Positions 12,401-24,710 of a stretch of DNA of 60,000 bases are shown in pieces. The stretch covers positions 88,947,845 to 89,007,844 of the forward strand of contig NC_087062.1 of the NCBI RefSeq assembly GCF_963678635.1, given 5' to 3'. The position numbers and the translations under genes are program-made. This stretch comes from Symsagittifera roscoffensis. Its lineage: Eukaryota; Xenacoelomorpha; Acoela; Convolutidae. The notes under the pieces were generated by a model that worked only from the letters and a program-made list of their open reading frames with translations, was not told the origin of the DNA and did not search any database. Position 1 is the stretch's first letter; each line of letters begins with the position of its first letter.

Positions 12401-15400
12401 AATCGCGAAGTGGAAGCGATGAATCTGAGACTTCTTCGGTCAGAATTGCCTGCAGTATGGTCAGATATGTCAAACGCCATGGGAGGATTGAAAGATCCTT
12501 TATTACACATGCTTGTGTTAGACGAAGTATTAGGATTTGATCTGTCCAATTTCAGCAGGCAGCTCAACATGAAGCCAGAAATCGATGATGGTCATCAAAA
12601 GATAGTGGAGATGTCTAATGACCTGTGGTTCAGAAGAATGGAGTTAGATGAAGAAGAAAAGCCAAAGATGCAGAGCGCCAAAGAAACGAAAGCTCACTTA
12701 GAAGCAATGGTTTTGCAAACGAAACCGTAGGCAAAAAAGTGGCTGCACTTGAATTCTCGGATAGCAGCATTGGGCATAGAAGTTTTTGAACGGGGCCCAC
12801 CGATGATCGAGAAGATACATGCTTACCTGGTGAGAGAATTGAAATTGGCGGACAACGAAGGAGAGAAGTCAGCGAAATTCATAGACAAGATGTTCCAGAC
12901 GACACTTGAGGCATTCTGGACAGGGAACGTGCGTGGAGAAGAAGGTTTTGAGACGACGGATAGCATGTTGGAAGGGTTGGGAGCAGGATGGACCGCGTCC
13001 TTCATGGCAAAAGTTTACCCCGGGCTCTCTCGCTATCTAATACGGTAAGTCCTCAAGGCTATTACGGGTTTATCTATCGTAGTGTTCCTGGGACTGTTCG
13101 TGACCTTCGGAGCATAAAGTTTCAGAAAAGGGCCACCAGTGCTGTTGACTGAAGGAATACGAAATCTCCGACTGGACGGACTCCTCACATTGATTGCGAG
13201 GGAGATTGTGAAAAAGTTCGACATGAAAAGATCTACGGCCTCTTGGACTAAAATGCGGGATCTAAGACATACTCTGTTCCAATACCTGTTACAGCAGAAC
13301 CGCTTCGGCACCGGAGAAAGCAAGACAATAGAAAAAGAGGAGGACGTGCGACGTTATGCGGACGGTATGCCCCTACTTACCGATATATACCTGACTATGG
13401 GGACAGATCCCTTAGCACTGATCAGGGGCGTCAGTGAGTTTGTGACGCTGATATACGGTCAAGCAGTGACGTTCACGTTCCCTGACGCGAAAGTGGGATC
13501 CTACAGGATGTCGGTGTTGCACCTGATTCTCTTTTCAGTATTGGACGGGAGCACACTCAAATGGTGCGAGCAGAAGGTTCAACCCGAATTGATGAGCAAG
13601 GGTTCGCTGTTTGCGAAAGTAGCAGAGCCAGATATGACGGCAGTAAATTTCAACAACCACTTCCGCAATTGAATGGGCGAAGTGGACAGAGGGAAAACCG
13701 AGGTGTTCCCAAAGTTCTGGAATTTGAGACCTTAAGACAAAACGAATGGAGAAATAACCAGAATTCCACGACTAATAGACTCATACTAGAAAATGAGAAA
13801 AGAAATCGAAGGCTGGGGTGATTACAAAAGGCTACCAGAAGAAAGGACGAAGTTTCCTTAGTTGAGAGCCTTTGAGAAAAACGAGAGAAGGATGGCAAAT
13901 TTCACTGAATCGATGGACCCGTGCTTCGTAGACAGAAATGCTGCCGCGCTTACGCAGTTTGTGGATGAGTCGACGAGGAGATGGATGAGCAACGCAGCCA
14001 CTCCGAAACCTGGGAGATTCGAGGCAGAATGGGCCAAGTTGGATCTGGCGCCAACTGCAATGGGAGGCAAAGCAGACTTGCAAGAAGCTGCACTGATAGT
14101 AAGGAATGTTAGACCAGAGTTGGCACAGCAATGGAAACAATGGAACAGGATCCCGACCAAGTGGGAAGGGACGACGATAAAGCCTTAGTAGATGGTGCTT
14201 CTAGCCTGGACTTCAACATCTGGGACGAAGAAGAAGGAACAGAAACGTTAGCAGGGACGACTGATTCAACAGAAGATGGAACTTCCTCGCTGGAGCCTTC
14301 CTGAGCCTTTATGAATGTAGCCTATAACTTGCCGGAGAGAGGCTCTCCTGGCAAGATTGAAACTACCGCAAAAAAACTTTCAACAGACTGTCCGCGAAGG
14401 AAAAAAATCGTAGCGCAATCTGAGTAACTTTCTTGGGAACCCTGCCACAAGAAGAGTGGGAAGTTCACCACAGAGATTATTAAAACAAAACAGGATGTAG
14501 AATGGACAAAGTTGCTTTATGGAAGAGGTTTGGACAGTGGTGCAGTGTTAGGGGACACCGTCGATACTGAAAACATGTCTCAACAAGCCTCTGTTGCGGG
14601 AAATCCTTGACAGACTGGACGAAGGCGAAGCGAGAATGAGTGAATTGCTAATTGATTCGTCCACTGATGAAAGTGAGACAAACTCTCCGATCAAGATGAC
14701 GCACCAAGAAAGCAACTAGGAAGTGATTTACCTGCCCAGGACTTGAAAAGGAACAATCCAGTCGAAGATGGTCAATGACAAGATCAATGACATGAAGATG
14801 AAGTTGGGCAGCAAAGAAACATTAAAAAAATTGGAAAAACAAAGGTAGATTCTGAACCTCCAACAAAAGCTGGCAACTCAGGTTAACGAAAGCTAGTTCA
14901 AGATGCCATCGACATGGGGCATGGCGATGACAGATTGCCTGGCCTATCAAAAACGATGACTGATGAAGCGATGGCGCCACCCATACTCATGGCAGGATTA
15001 AGATCAGCCAGTTATAAGACCAAGAGGAGTGAGTGCACTCTTACTGGAGCCACGCTAGAACTGGGAATACTCAGCCAATGTGATGAGAGTACCCTGAAGG
15101 ACTTCAAACCATAGGATAGCTGACCCCAGTGGGGTACAACCGATTGACAGTATCGGACATAGCTCGATAGACGAACCCGCCGGCGGATACATAGAAATGA
15201 TACAATACAGGAACTTAGCTAGAGGACACGTAATTGTATAGAAATTAAAAGTGCCATGAATGTTACCTGGAACAAAATGATCCAGGACAGAACGATGAAG
15301 CAGAAGGCATATGGAACGTTAGCCTCTTCCGAGATGCACACTGAAACGGTGGAATAATTGATGACCTTACCGTAGAGGGCAGTAGTACTACGTCATTTCG

Positions 15401-17205
15401 AAGAAGAGAAGCGAACTGCTCCGAAAAAACTTGCTCTTATAGCGATACCGTATGTCAGAACTGAACTGCAACTCAGATTCGCTTGGTGTTTGACGGGACT
15501 GACGATGGGAGAGTATGAATCGGAAGAAAGTAGAAGGTGGAAAAAAAAGAAGGTACTCTTGATGACGAGTTTGCAAGAGCTTATGATTTGGGAAGGAGCG
15601 GCAGTAGATTGCGAGAACCGGAGACCCATTCTTTGTTTCGTCCGGTTCATTTTGGAACAAATCTCGGTACCAGCGCTGAATATCTGTGCCAAGATGCTGA
15701 GAGAAAGCAGTGAACTAGCAAACACTTTGCTTTTACAAGCGCGGTTAAACATTCATCAAGGCAAGCCAATGCGAGTGAACATGAAAGAATCTACGGAACT
15801 GGAACCCTTGAAGAAGGTAGACAGAATCCGAAGATTCTCTAATAAAGAGCTTAGTCTCACGAAAGAATCGATGGGGACATTGCTGAAGTACAGTGTATAC
15901 TGTGGACTGATCAGAAAAAAGTCATACCACTATGTGTCGGGAATTGTTGGAATGGCATATAATCCTTTCATCAATGAGGACCAACGTGATTGTTACTTCA
16001 ATTACAAGCTGTGTTGCTGAGATTCGGGTTGTCAAGAATATTGACAATAAGACAGCAGAGTGGAATTTGGGTTGGGATGCTCAAATGAGTTACTGAAACA
16101 AACCTGATGGCAGTGTGGGTATTGATGAAGCCATCATGGTGCCCAATTCCAACTGCTGACTCAATATTGCGAGCGACGCAGGATGTGCCATGAAAATTTA
16201 ATGCGTTTTGCAATATGCGCGACCTCAATATCATCTACAACTTGATGACAGCCAAGCATATCATCTACACAGCCTCTCGGAGCAACCTAGAGAAAAGTGT
16301 AGAAATGCCTGGCTGGGGACCAGAAGACTGGGTCAAACCTGGTAGCTGTCTGGCGAAAGTCTGTGGATAAGAAGGTGATATTTGAGGAGGTCTTGACTGC
16401 GTAAAAACACTTGCGAGACAACATAAACAACTGACGATACTGTTTGGAATTGTAGTGTTGAAAACGAGAAGGGAAACAGAACTAATCGCAGATTGTCATG
16501 GAGGAACCGAAGTGAATCTAGTGACTGCATTAGAATTCTAGAGCATGTTTGGTTCTTTAGAGTCACTGTTGAATCTAGTACAGAAACATGAGATGGTCAC
16601 GGCCATCGGTGTAGAAGTTTTCGGGAATGTTACAAACTGACCAGAAGCATACGGGAAGATGGAGATGGGCGATATTAGTGGAAATGAAGATCAGACAGAG
16701 TGGAACTTATCGCAGATCGTCTGGAGCTCGATAACTTGTGGGCTGGACAATGGCTCCAATGTGCAAAAGGCGATATCCAGTACACGTCGTGGCAGTGTTT
16801 GTAAAGAGCAAAGGACGATAATGGACCAAGCCTTTTCACTGCCGAAATGTGTAAAACTTGCGAGAGTGTCGGAAATTTGTTTATCAGTTATTCTGTAAGA
16901 TCTTTGCCGCAGTTCCAGGAAGAACCAAGGACGAAATAGAATCGATCCTTGGGAAGAAGTTCATGGGACATGCTAGTTGGAGTTTTTAGCGATTTTGGGA
17001 GGTTCTGGAAATAAATGTGACGTTGTGCCTCCACAACAGCTTCTGCAAAAATAGGGAAACTATTGTAGACCCTCTACCTTGTTGCAAACAAATGGTAGAA
17101 GAGCAGAGGTGTTGGATGAAGGCCAAAAACAGCGTCCGAACGGCCACCGATGTGCTACAATACACAGAGACCGAGAGTGCACAGGAGGAGGAGATGGAGC
17201 AGTGA
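9411..17205 (+). pseudogene. copy A remnant of the giant accessory ORF (SGNH/GDSL hydrolase-containing)
   Basis: The ATG at 9411 (MDNFVEL) matches the starts in B (35374) and C (58152). The rest follows copy C in order through at least 15 short frames to the shared C-terminus ETESAQEEEMEQ, stop at 17205. The hydrolase block I, LILGDSL, is intact at about 10611-10631, but block III is GTKN instead of GTNN and block V is TEGIHFD instead of TDGIHFD, so the catalytic Asp has become Glu. Copy A also lacks roughly 240 codons near 16990-17015 that copy B has. The conservation of protein-like blocks over such an old copy shows that the ORF is an original part of the element. Confidence 0.85.
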
Positions 17206-17706
17206 CAATAGCCGAATGACAAGATGCAAAGGAAAAATAGGAAAATTTTAGAAATTTTAGAACTTCTGAACGACGAAAATGAAGAGAAAGAATTGAACAA
17301 AGGTGTCACAAAGAAGAGGAAATACAATTCAAAGTTGTTTTGTGCGAGAAAAACTCGAATGAGAAACCAAGTCAACCAAAAGTGAAATTGAAAATTGATG
17401 AAGAGAAAAAATTTTGTTTAATTGAAATTTAAAGTTTGTTGCATTTATGAATTTGCATTTTGATTTTAGTTAATATTTTTGGAGATAGTTACTATTTGTT
17501 TAGAAAGGCTTGAGTGGAGAGTATATTTAAAGTGTTCCAGCCTGCATGATTGTTTTAATCAGCTATGTTGACTGTTCACTTTGTGGTCATGAAGAGAGAG
17601 ATTACTTCATTGTTCCTTCTAACCACCAAATTTCATAATTTAATTATTCAGGACCAATAACAACTAAATTTCCAAAGGGAAGAAGCATAGAAGGATAATT
17701 TTTTTT
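17206..17706 (+). other. copy A 3' untranslated region with purine-rich tract
   Basis: Homologous to B 25929-26445 and C 48471-48979. It ends with a purine-rich AAGGGAAGAAGCATAGAAGG stretch (about 17677-17696), a reasonable polypurine tract, shortly before the LTR start TGTTGG at 17707. Confidence 0.6.
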
Positions 17707-18697
17707 TGTTGGTTGGCAGGACTGTCCTGCGTACCAACACTTTTCAAACCCCAGGAGAAAAAGTTGTAAATTAAAACCATGACTCTAAAAGACAGAAAAG
17801 ATGTTTTATCTTAAGTCATATCCTAAGAGCGAAGATTAATGAAAATATAAGATGGCTAAGTAGTAGAAAGCTATTTTTAGCACGTATTGAGTCGATGTGA
17901 AGCGGATAAAATTCTTTTCATGCATTTTTGTAAATGGTTTTCGAAGTCATTGTACCATCCTGATTAGTTACTTGGCTGGGACAGCCCGGAATAGACATTG
18001 ACCGGGCTGTCCCGGGAGTATGTGACATTCGACGAGAATGGCCTGAAAAGCATGGCAAAAACGAAGTTTTTATTTGGAGCAGGTTAGTGAGAGAATTGGT
18101 TGTTTCGAGGAATTAACAGTGTTAATTGTTCAATTGAGCGAATTGGGAGAGGTCGGTTTTGACTGACATGTGAAGTTCTAAAAATTCGTTTGTTTGTAAA
18201 AACATGTGACGGCTTTAATTTTCGCGAAAACTGATAAACCGCGAAAAACAGAACAACGATTTTCGCTGATAGAAAACAGACAGAACGCTGAATTAAGCAG
18301 ATAGAAATTTAAAGTCGGAGATATCAGCGGAAGAGCATTCCGAATTGGAACAATTGTACAGCTACAATCGTTACGGAGCAATTCGCGAGAACCAGGAGGG
18401 CTATTGGTAGGATTTTGCTACCCTTCCTGGTCGACAACAAGACAGCTCATCGACCGGATACAAGAATCCGGAATGGTCTTGGTATAAGACTAGAAACTGG
18501 TTCGTGAACAACTGTTAGCTTCCCGCAATGTCCTGAATTGAAATAAATAACATCAAGTTCGTTTCCACATAATGAGAAGATATGAGTTGAGAGAAGGGGT
18601 TGATCCATCTCCGATGGATATGATGATTCTTGTCTACCGAACGAAAACAATAGTAAATTGATAATTAAGTAATAGTGCTGTTTTTTGTAGTGACAGA
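17707..18697 (+). repeat. copy A 3' LTR, truncated at its 3' side
   Basis: Begins TGTTGGTTGGCAGGAC as the other two LTRs do, contains the CTGTCCCGGGAGTATGTGAC block (18006-18025) and the CCGGAT/ATCCGG hairpin (18454-18471), and shares GGTTGATCCATC with them. Similarity is lost after GTAGTGAC at about 18697. The last ~285 bases up to the GTTACA end of the full LTRs are missing. Confidence 0.75.
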
Positions 18698-18769
18698 GAA
18701 CATGATTTTTATGAAATGAAGTTCAATTATTTTTCAATTGGTTTCATAGTTAGATCAAATGCACAAAAA

Positions 18770-18870
18770 TCTTGTCAAGCGGCAGTTTATTCCGACATCA
18801 GAAAGCCTTTTGATTCTTTACCACAGAAATTGTTAATAACAAAAGGTCAACTAAAATGGGCCCTTTCGTC
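18770..18870 (+). pseudogene. LINE reverse transcriptase fragment, motif A part
   Basis: The sequence at about 18783-18840 encodes AVYSDIRKPFDSLPQKLL, a close match to the first catalytic motif of jockey/CR1-like non-LTR RTs (usually V-Y-D-x-x-K-A-F-D-S-V). It belongs with the RT fragment at 19840-20290, which is on the same strand and carries the next motif; roughly 1 kb of foreign sequence lies between them where about 200 bases are expected. Confidence 0.65.
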
Positions 18871-19840
18871 ATGAGACCGTACGTGCACAGGTTGGATAGG
18901 GCCGTACCAACGCTATATAAATACACCGGTGAAATTTTATGGAATCATGTCGATTTTAAGGCATCCAGAGAAATTTCAATTCAAGCCTACCCTTCTCGAT
19001 TGTAGCACAAATAGAATTGTCTATGTTGGATGATTTTTTAGGTTTTTGCACCCCCTGAGGAAAAGAATTGCACTCCTAAGAAGTGCAAAAATTATTTTTT
19101 GTTCTTATAAAGTTCATTGTGTTCGAGTATGATTCGTTCCGTTTTCGTTTAGTTTTTCTGCTAGTTTCTGGACGGCTTTTGCAAAACCTGTTGCTGCTCC
19201 TCAGGTACACGCAAAAATTAGCGGAACAAAGCTGCTGTGTTCCGCATCTAGACTTCTTTAGTGGTATTTTAATGTTTTGAAAATCTCATCATATATGTAG
19301 GCATCAGATATCGTTTTAGGGCAGGATTTAACGTGGGGGTTGAAAATTTTTACGTCGAAAAAGTTTCGGCTGAATTGGCCTCCCAGAGTCCATTTGCCTT
19401 GATGTCAAGTCGAGTGTCATCTTCAGTAGTGGTTGTTTTGTTGTGAAAGCTTTTGCCTTCCAACGTTTGAAGTTTCAGCTCTATAGGTGAGTGTTTGAAG
19501 TTTTCAGCTCTTTGGGACAAGGTAGAGAGTGGATCAGTGTAAACGGTTGTCCACATGAGCATGCATGTGGAGTGTTTGATGGTTCCCATCCACATCTCAG
19601 ATGTAAAACATCTTTAAACTCTGATTTGTTGAGGGAAAAATTGTATTTTTCTAAAGATAGCACGCTTAGCCAATTCGACGCTCCTTTCTGCGATGCTAGA
19701 CTTATTGTCAGCTTTTTTTTAATGAGCAATTTTCCTTAATTTTTTTTTGAGAGTGTGATGTTCTGTCTCTCGATTTTGATTATACAAATTGCTAATTAGC
19801 AAACTTCGACAGCTAGGAATCAATAAGATGATTATAAATT
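18870..19840 (-). mobile_element. minus-strand retroelement fragment inserted into the LINE
   Basis: The minus strand from about 19735 to 19110 encodes, over a few frameshifts, KGASNWL, HLRCGWEPS, CSCGQPFTLIHSLPC (a Cys/His zinc-binding pattern), TEDDTRLDIKANGLW, FFDVKIFNP and EHSSFVPLIFACT. This block recurs at the C-terminus of a retroelement family common in aquatic invertebrates; RLDI followed by FDVK resembles the D...DxK core of a restriction-like nuclease. It lies in opposite orientation between the two halves of a plus-strand LINE RT and so looks like a later insertion. The exact ends are not resolved. Confidence 0.7.
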
Positions 19841-20290
19841 TTCTTTCTACATGTTTATAGACAAGAACCCAAATTGTCAGAATCAACGCTGTGTTATCAG
19901 ATCCAGTATGCGTTTCTGGTTTGGTGCCTCAGGGCAGCGTTCTGGCCCCCTTCTTTTCTTTGTGTTTTTAAATTACCTATTCATTCAAACGTTTTTTGTT
20001 TTGCTGAAGACAATAAGCTGCCATTTTACAGGAGGATATCAACCTTTTCTACGCTTGGAATAATCAAGCTGGATGGTTTGATTGTAAGCCCGGGTAAAAG
20101 CAAAGTTTTGATTTCTGACAGGTGTCATTTTTTCAACTCTCACACTCGGTGAAGAAATAAACCCCGTAGCAGATTGCATCAAAGATTTGTGCTTGATTGT
20201 ATCGTCAGAACTGAAATGGGCTTCACATTTCAAGAATGCAGCTAAAATAGCTTATGGTGTGTTTTTATTTTTTGCCGGAACGTCCCTTCT
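19840..20290 (+). pseudogene. LINE reverse transcriptase fragment, motifs B and C
   Basis: In one plus frame the sequence encodes TQIVRINAVLSDPVCVSGL then VPQGSVLAPFF (19924-19956), the highly conserved RT block before the catalytic motif of jockey/CR1-like LINEs. A second frame has FAEDNKL at about 19998, a decayed FADD catalytic box, and further on PGKSKVLIS, typical of the RT thumb. Stops and frameshifts make it a pseudogene. It is the continuation of the fragment at 18770-18870. Confidence 0.75.
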
Positions 20291-20639
20291 CAGATTTCAG
20301 TTTTCACAGAAATTCATTTGCATAAATCATATGAAGAAAAATATTTAAAAAAACGTGAATTTCAACGTTTTTAGAATTATGTCCATCATCAGGTAAAGAA
20401 AATTGATTTTAAATAAACTACAAACGCTCAAACAACTAAGATAATTGAGTGGTTCTAAACCGAAAATAAAATCTTTCCACCAATCAAATTTAAGCATCAT
20501 TACGTAAGATTATAATCATAATTTTTAATCTTAAATTTCTGAGATTTTAAATCTTACTTAGCATTTCTTCATATTACTCTTTCGATTTTACAATTTTTCT
20601 TATTGACATGTTTGACATTTTATGCCAAAAATATGTTTG
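20291..20639. other. AT-rich sequence, nothing recognised
   Basis: No ORF of note and no match to the other repeats in the window. It may hold the 3' tail of the LINE on its left and of the Penelope-like element on its right. Confidence 0.4.
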
Positions 20640-21046
20640 GAGTAAAATTTAAGTGTTAGCTTTCTACTCCTGAACTCATCCCGCCTGTTTATCCCTGGCC
20701 TCAGCCTCCTAATGTGCAGCGCTTCCAATGTTAAGAGCTTCAATACATTGTTTGACTGGTCTAATATCTATCAACAGTGCTTTTGTTGCTTCCTCCCCAC
20801 ACTTTTGTTGTATTCCTCAATCCTTGTGACCAAATGTCGAACAGTTTGTCCACCATAGTTTGTCCACCATGTAGAACAAATTGGATTTCAGATCTTGGGA
20901 GACTGATAACATAGATGAGGGAAGAGCGGTTTTCAGTTTCCGGATCAAAAACATGATTTGTGCGTTGGTGGTGCTGAGCACCTTCTTTGCAAACAGTTGA
21001 CTTTGATATCTTCGGTATTGAAGCATGAGCATTGTAGGTTTCTCGT
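20640..21046 (-). pseudogene. Penelope-like element, connector and GIY-YIG-type endonuclease part
   Basis: The minus frame 21032-20817 encodes LQYR, SQLFAKKV, AQIMF and RKLKTALPS, a pattern usual at the C-terminus of Penelope-like polyproteins just before the nuclease. A neighbouring frame then gives GGQTVRHLVTRIEEYNKS, matching the second half of the PLE GIY-YIG domain (YxGxT-x-R-x-L-x-x-R-I-x-E-H). It belongs with the minus-strand RT at 23010-24140; the two parts are separated by a plus-strand element. Confidence 0.6.
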
Positions 21047-21049
21047 ATC

Positions 21050-23005
21050 GCTTGTCAATTCTTGCCCGTGTTTCCGTCTTAGTTGTTAATTATTCTGCAC
21101 TAAGAATTTTGCTTAGTGTTTCCGACTCAACTTTGAATGACCACACGTCTAAGTTCGTAGACTTGTGTCCAAGTGTGGAGGTCGCTGATTCTACAGTGAC
21201 CTTTGGCACGCTCCAGTTTGGTTTTGGCATGCCAGAGGCGCTGAGGCCGCCGTCCACGCTATGCGGTGTTTCAAAGACGCCGACAAGAAGTCCGTCAATA
21301 TAGTTCTCCTCAAAATTGATTTCAAGAATGTATTCAACAGCCTTTCTAGAGACAAGTTCTCGAAACGATACGTGAGAAATGTCCTGGTCTCTATCCCTAC
21401 TCAGTAAGCGCATATGGTGATAAATCTCACCTTTTCTACGGACAAGCAATCATGTCATCAGACGAGGGAGTCCAGAAGTGGGATCCCGAAGGTCCGCCCA
21501 TTTTTTGCGACAGCGTCAATAATAACGTTCAAAAAGTAAAGTCAGAGTTAAATTTCTGGTTCCCTGACGACGGTAATCTAGGCGGAGACTACGGTTCCGT
21601 GTTGAAAGATTTCGCTATGATCATCTTGGAAGCTGCAGCTATTGGATTGGAAGTCCGTCCTAATAAATGAGAGCTATTTTTCTTGGGTGACACTTCGGAA
21701 GAACAAAAATCCGTTATAAAAGACGAGTTTCAGTTACTTTCACCTGCTATTAAGACGCCTCGCCTCGAAGACCTCATCGTTCTAGGAGCGCCCGTTGAGG
21801 AAGATGCCCTCACTACTGCTTTGGTCGAGAATATTTCTGATTTGAAAAGAATGTGTTTGCGTTTGGAAAATATCGACGCTCATCACGCTCTTCCTGCTTA
21901 AGAATTCTTTTCCACTACCGAAACTTCTCTATACCTTTCGTACTTCGCCCTGCTTCAAACGCCAATACCTGTTCGCCGAATACGACGACACTCTTTATTC
22001 TGGTCTTGAGAAAATTTGCAATGTCCGCCTGGACTCTACCGCGCATCTACAAGCCTCTCTTCCGCCTTAGATGGCCTGTCTAGGTCTTTGTTCCGCAGTT
22101 AGATTAGCTGTTTCGGGTTACTTAGCGTCTGTGAGTAGTTGTAAGTCTCAGTGCAACGGTATCCTCGAAGAAGCGGTAGACCTTTGGTTCAGCATCTCAG
22201 GGCTTAAACGAACACCAAACTATTTTCATTTTTAGAATTCTTGGTCTGATCCTATCAATAAATCCCTATACGACACGCTAGTTAATGAATCTGATGACAC
22301 TAACAAATTATGTATCATCTCAGCAAAATCTCAGTATCATCTCGTTCGCTTGGTCTCAAAATGACGGATGTGCATCTAAGAATTTCTATAGCTCTGCGGT
22401 TGGGTCTGCCGATATGTGAAACCCATACCTGTAAATGCGGTCATCCAATTGACAAGTTCCGTACCCATGTTTGTCGTGTAGAAGAAGTTCGGGCCGGATT
22501 CAGCGTCATGCCATGAAAAACTATATAATTAAAAGTGCTTTAGGTTCGGCGAATATCCCGTCTGTCTTAGAACCCCCAGGGCTGGCTACGTTAGACAACA
22601 ATGGACCAGATGGATTAACTTGGATGCCATGGGAAAAAGGCATGTGTCTTATCTGGGACGAGACGGTTGTGAACGCGCTCGCCCCGACAAGGATTTCTAA
22701 CAACACTTGCCAGTTATCTGCAGCTACCGAAGCAGAATTGAGAAAAAGCTCTAAAAACTCGGAAATCCTTAACAGAGGTGATATCTTTGCTCCGGTGGCC
22801 TTTGAAGTCCAAGGTGGTTGTGGGCACGTCACGTACAGTTTCCTACGCGCACTTGTAAACGTCTATCGCTTGCTACGCAAGAACCTAAGTCGGCACTTTA
22901 CCTTAAGCAGCTTATTTCTGTGGCTGTACAGGTTGAAAACAGTGCTTCTGTTCTGGGCACAATATAAGCTAGTGACGGGCGTGACGGAATTTTTTATTTG
23001 TTGAG
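21050..23005 (+). pseudogene. non-LTR-type retroelement with RT and C-terminal nuclease-like region
   Basis: Reading over frameshifts: GAEAAVHAMRCF (about 21233), RT motif A LLKIDFKNVFNS (21306-21341), motif B decayed from QQGDPLGP to QKWDPEGPP (21472-21498), motif C FWFPDDGNLGG with both Asp present (21554-21586), then ELFFLGDTSEE, LIVLGAPVEEDAL and DLKRMCLRLENIDAHHAL. Downstream come LGLPICETHTCKCGHP (Cys/His cluster, ~22430), LGSANIPSVLEPPGL, GPDGLTWMPWEKG and IWDETVV (PD-D/E-x-K-like), ending ISVAVQVENSASVLGT near 22960. The order resembles retroelements that carry a restriction-like endonuclease behind the RT. Many stops; inactive. Confidence 0.75.
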
Positions 23006-23009
23006 ATAA

Positions 23010-24140
23010 TTCAAGCTTTACGTTATGTTTTCAACACCTTCCTTCTCCAAGAACAGATCATTTTTATAATTTTGTAAAGTTTTTGTTCGAAATAATGAAT
23101 GGGCTTCTCTGTACTGATTTTCCTTCTTTTGCTGTCTATTGATCATCATTGCTTCTTGTTAAAGTTCCCATGTAGATGCGCTCCTAAAAGCCCTGTGCAC
23201 CATACCCTATATTATAATTCTCTTGTACTGCAGTGGTGCGCAACTTCTGAAGTTTAGAAGCATGCCAGTATCTGTTGGTTTTTGTTACCATCCACATTTA
23301 ACTTGCTTGTTGCTTTCAACATTTTTTTTAATGTCTAAAAAAGCCAGGTCACCGTTCTCCTTAGGTGTTCCAAGTGGGAACTGTATGTTAGGGTGCAAAT
23401 TTTTGTCAGCTTGCAATACCAAGCTCGGCTTGCCTTTAACAGTCCTCACAATATCGTCTATATATCGTATGAAAAGCTTCGCACCTGTCTGGTCAGCTCA
23501 CATTCACGCCTCTCACTGCACAATTTGCAGAACTGAACTTTTTCTGATATGCCTTGGAATCCTCATCCCAAATGCCACCACAAAATTTATGATACTAATT
23601 CAAACAATTTTCACATTCCACTGCCTTTGTTCTTGTATTTGGGCGTTTTCCGTTCATGTCCTCTAGGTTATAAATCTTCTGAGGGATGTCCATAGCCAGA
23701 ACACTCTCATAAACTTTCAACCAACGTTTTGCCAGAATTATTGGCAGGGATGCACCCATGGCCAACCCATCCTTCTGTACATACCACGTGTCGTTGCACT
23801 TAAAGTGGACAATAATAACAGCCATGTACAAAAGGCGTTTCATTGTACGTCTTGACAAGTCAGGTGGCTCACTCTGGCAGTTTAATGTTCTAAGAGCGAT
23901 GTCAATGGCATCTTTGAGTGGAACATTTGTGTACACGCTTTTCATATCCAATGAACATTTTCGTACTGGCTTTTCACATCCAATAAGTCATTTGTGTTAT
24001 CAGTTTTATTATATGGCTGTCAGTGCTGGTTTCCCGATATCTCCTCAAAATGTACAGAAAACAGCTTCACGATAGAAGTTTGAGTCGACATCAAGTGCAA
24101 AGTACTTTATTTTGCTATCAGAACTTGGAGTTTTGCCTAT
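23010..24140 (-). pseudogene. Penelope-like element reverse transcriptase
   Basis: The minus frame 23951-23595 encodes MDMKSVYTNVPLKDAIDIAL (motif A: S-x-D-V/M-x-S-x-x-T-N-V-P) and VQKDGLAMGASLP (motif B: Q-x-D-G-x-A-M-G-S-P-L-S-P). After a short Cys-rich stretch (AVECENCLN) a second frame carries RYIDDIV at about 23450-23470 (the catalytic YxDD), then PNIQFPLG, GDLAFLDI and LNFRSCAPLQYKR. This set is diagnostic of Penelope-type RTs. The gene has stops and frameshifts. Its C-terminal connector and GIY-YIG part continue at 21046-20640. Confidence 0.8.
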
Positions 24141-24710
24141 CTCACTCCGTCTCCAAGTAAAGAGCTAGTGTATCTGAGCAAACTAGTGCATTATGAAAGA
24201 AATTTATGTATTTGGGATTATATTCATTTGGAAAATCCTTAACCTAGTCTCCGAAAAATCCAATTGTTTGCCACGAAGCAATTAAAGAAGGTTTTAACTA
24301 GTAAATCATAACTTCCGAGCCACTAAGCTTGCCAGTGAGTTGCATCTTAAAGCCCTTAATTTGTTACAGAACCCAAAAACTCTGCGTGCTGAGAGAATTT
24401 TTGTTCAAGAAAATTGTCTATACTAAATATGATGATAGAATATCATGTACTTGGTACTTCAAGTGTTACTAGAAACTGCTTATCGTAAGTTTTAGGTTCG
24501 TTGAATGCCACCATTTGAAGGTAATAAAGCCTTTTCTCATCCATCATTCGTGATCTCAATTGTGACATAAGCGAACGACTGTTACAAAGCTTGCTATGCT
24601 TTTTTGTGGTATCGCAAGTGATGCGAAGCTCCGCTTTACCTCTGTGCTTAACATTCATTTTTCAAATTACTTCTTGGCATTATTTGATGCAAGGATTTTT
24701 TATTCAAGAG
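24141..24710. other. unassigned sequence between Penelope-like RT and the LTR of copy B
   Basis: An open minus frame at 24658-24443 (71 residues) has no recognisable motif. It may be upstream PLE sequence. CAAGAG (24705-24710) is the base run just outside the LTR, where one copy of a target duplication would be expected. Confidence 0.35.

Larger units (their letters stand above)
2855..18697 (+). mobile_element. copy A: old, 5'-truncated giant Ty3/Gypsy-like LTR element
   Basis: From about 2855 the sequence aligns in order with copies B and C: protease, RT, RNase H, spacer, integrase, C-terminal extension, macro-like domain, giant accessory ORF, 3' UTR and part of the 3' LTR. The leader, gag and 5' LTR are missing; homology begins just upstream of the protease, equivalent to about 41560 in copy B. 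Every coding part is split by many stops and frameshifts and several catalytic residues are changed, so this is the oldest of the three copies. Homology stops near 18697, inside the LTR, about 285 bases short of the LTR end seen in B and C. Confidence 0.9.

Noticed and set aside
21090-21449. 119-residue minus-strand ORF as a gene
   Set aside because: The opposite strand carries recognisable RT motifs (LLKIDFKN), so this frame is a shadow.
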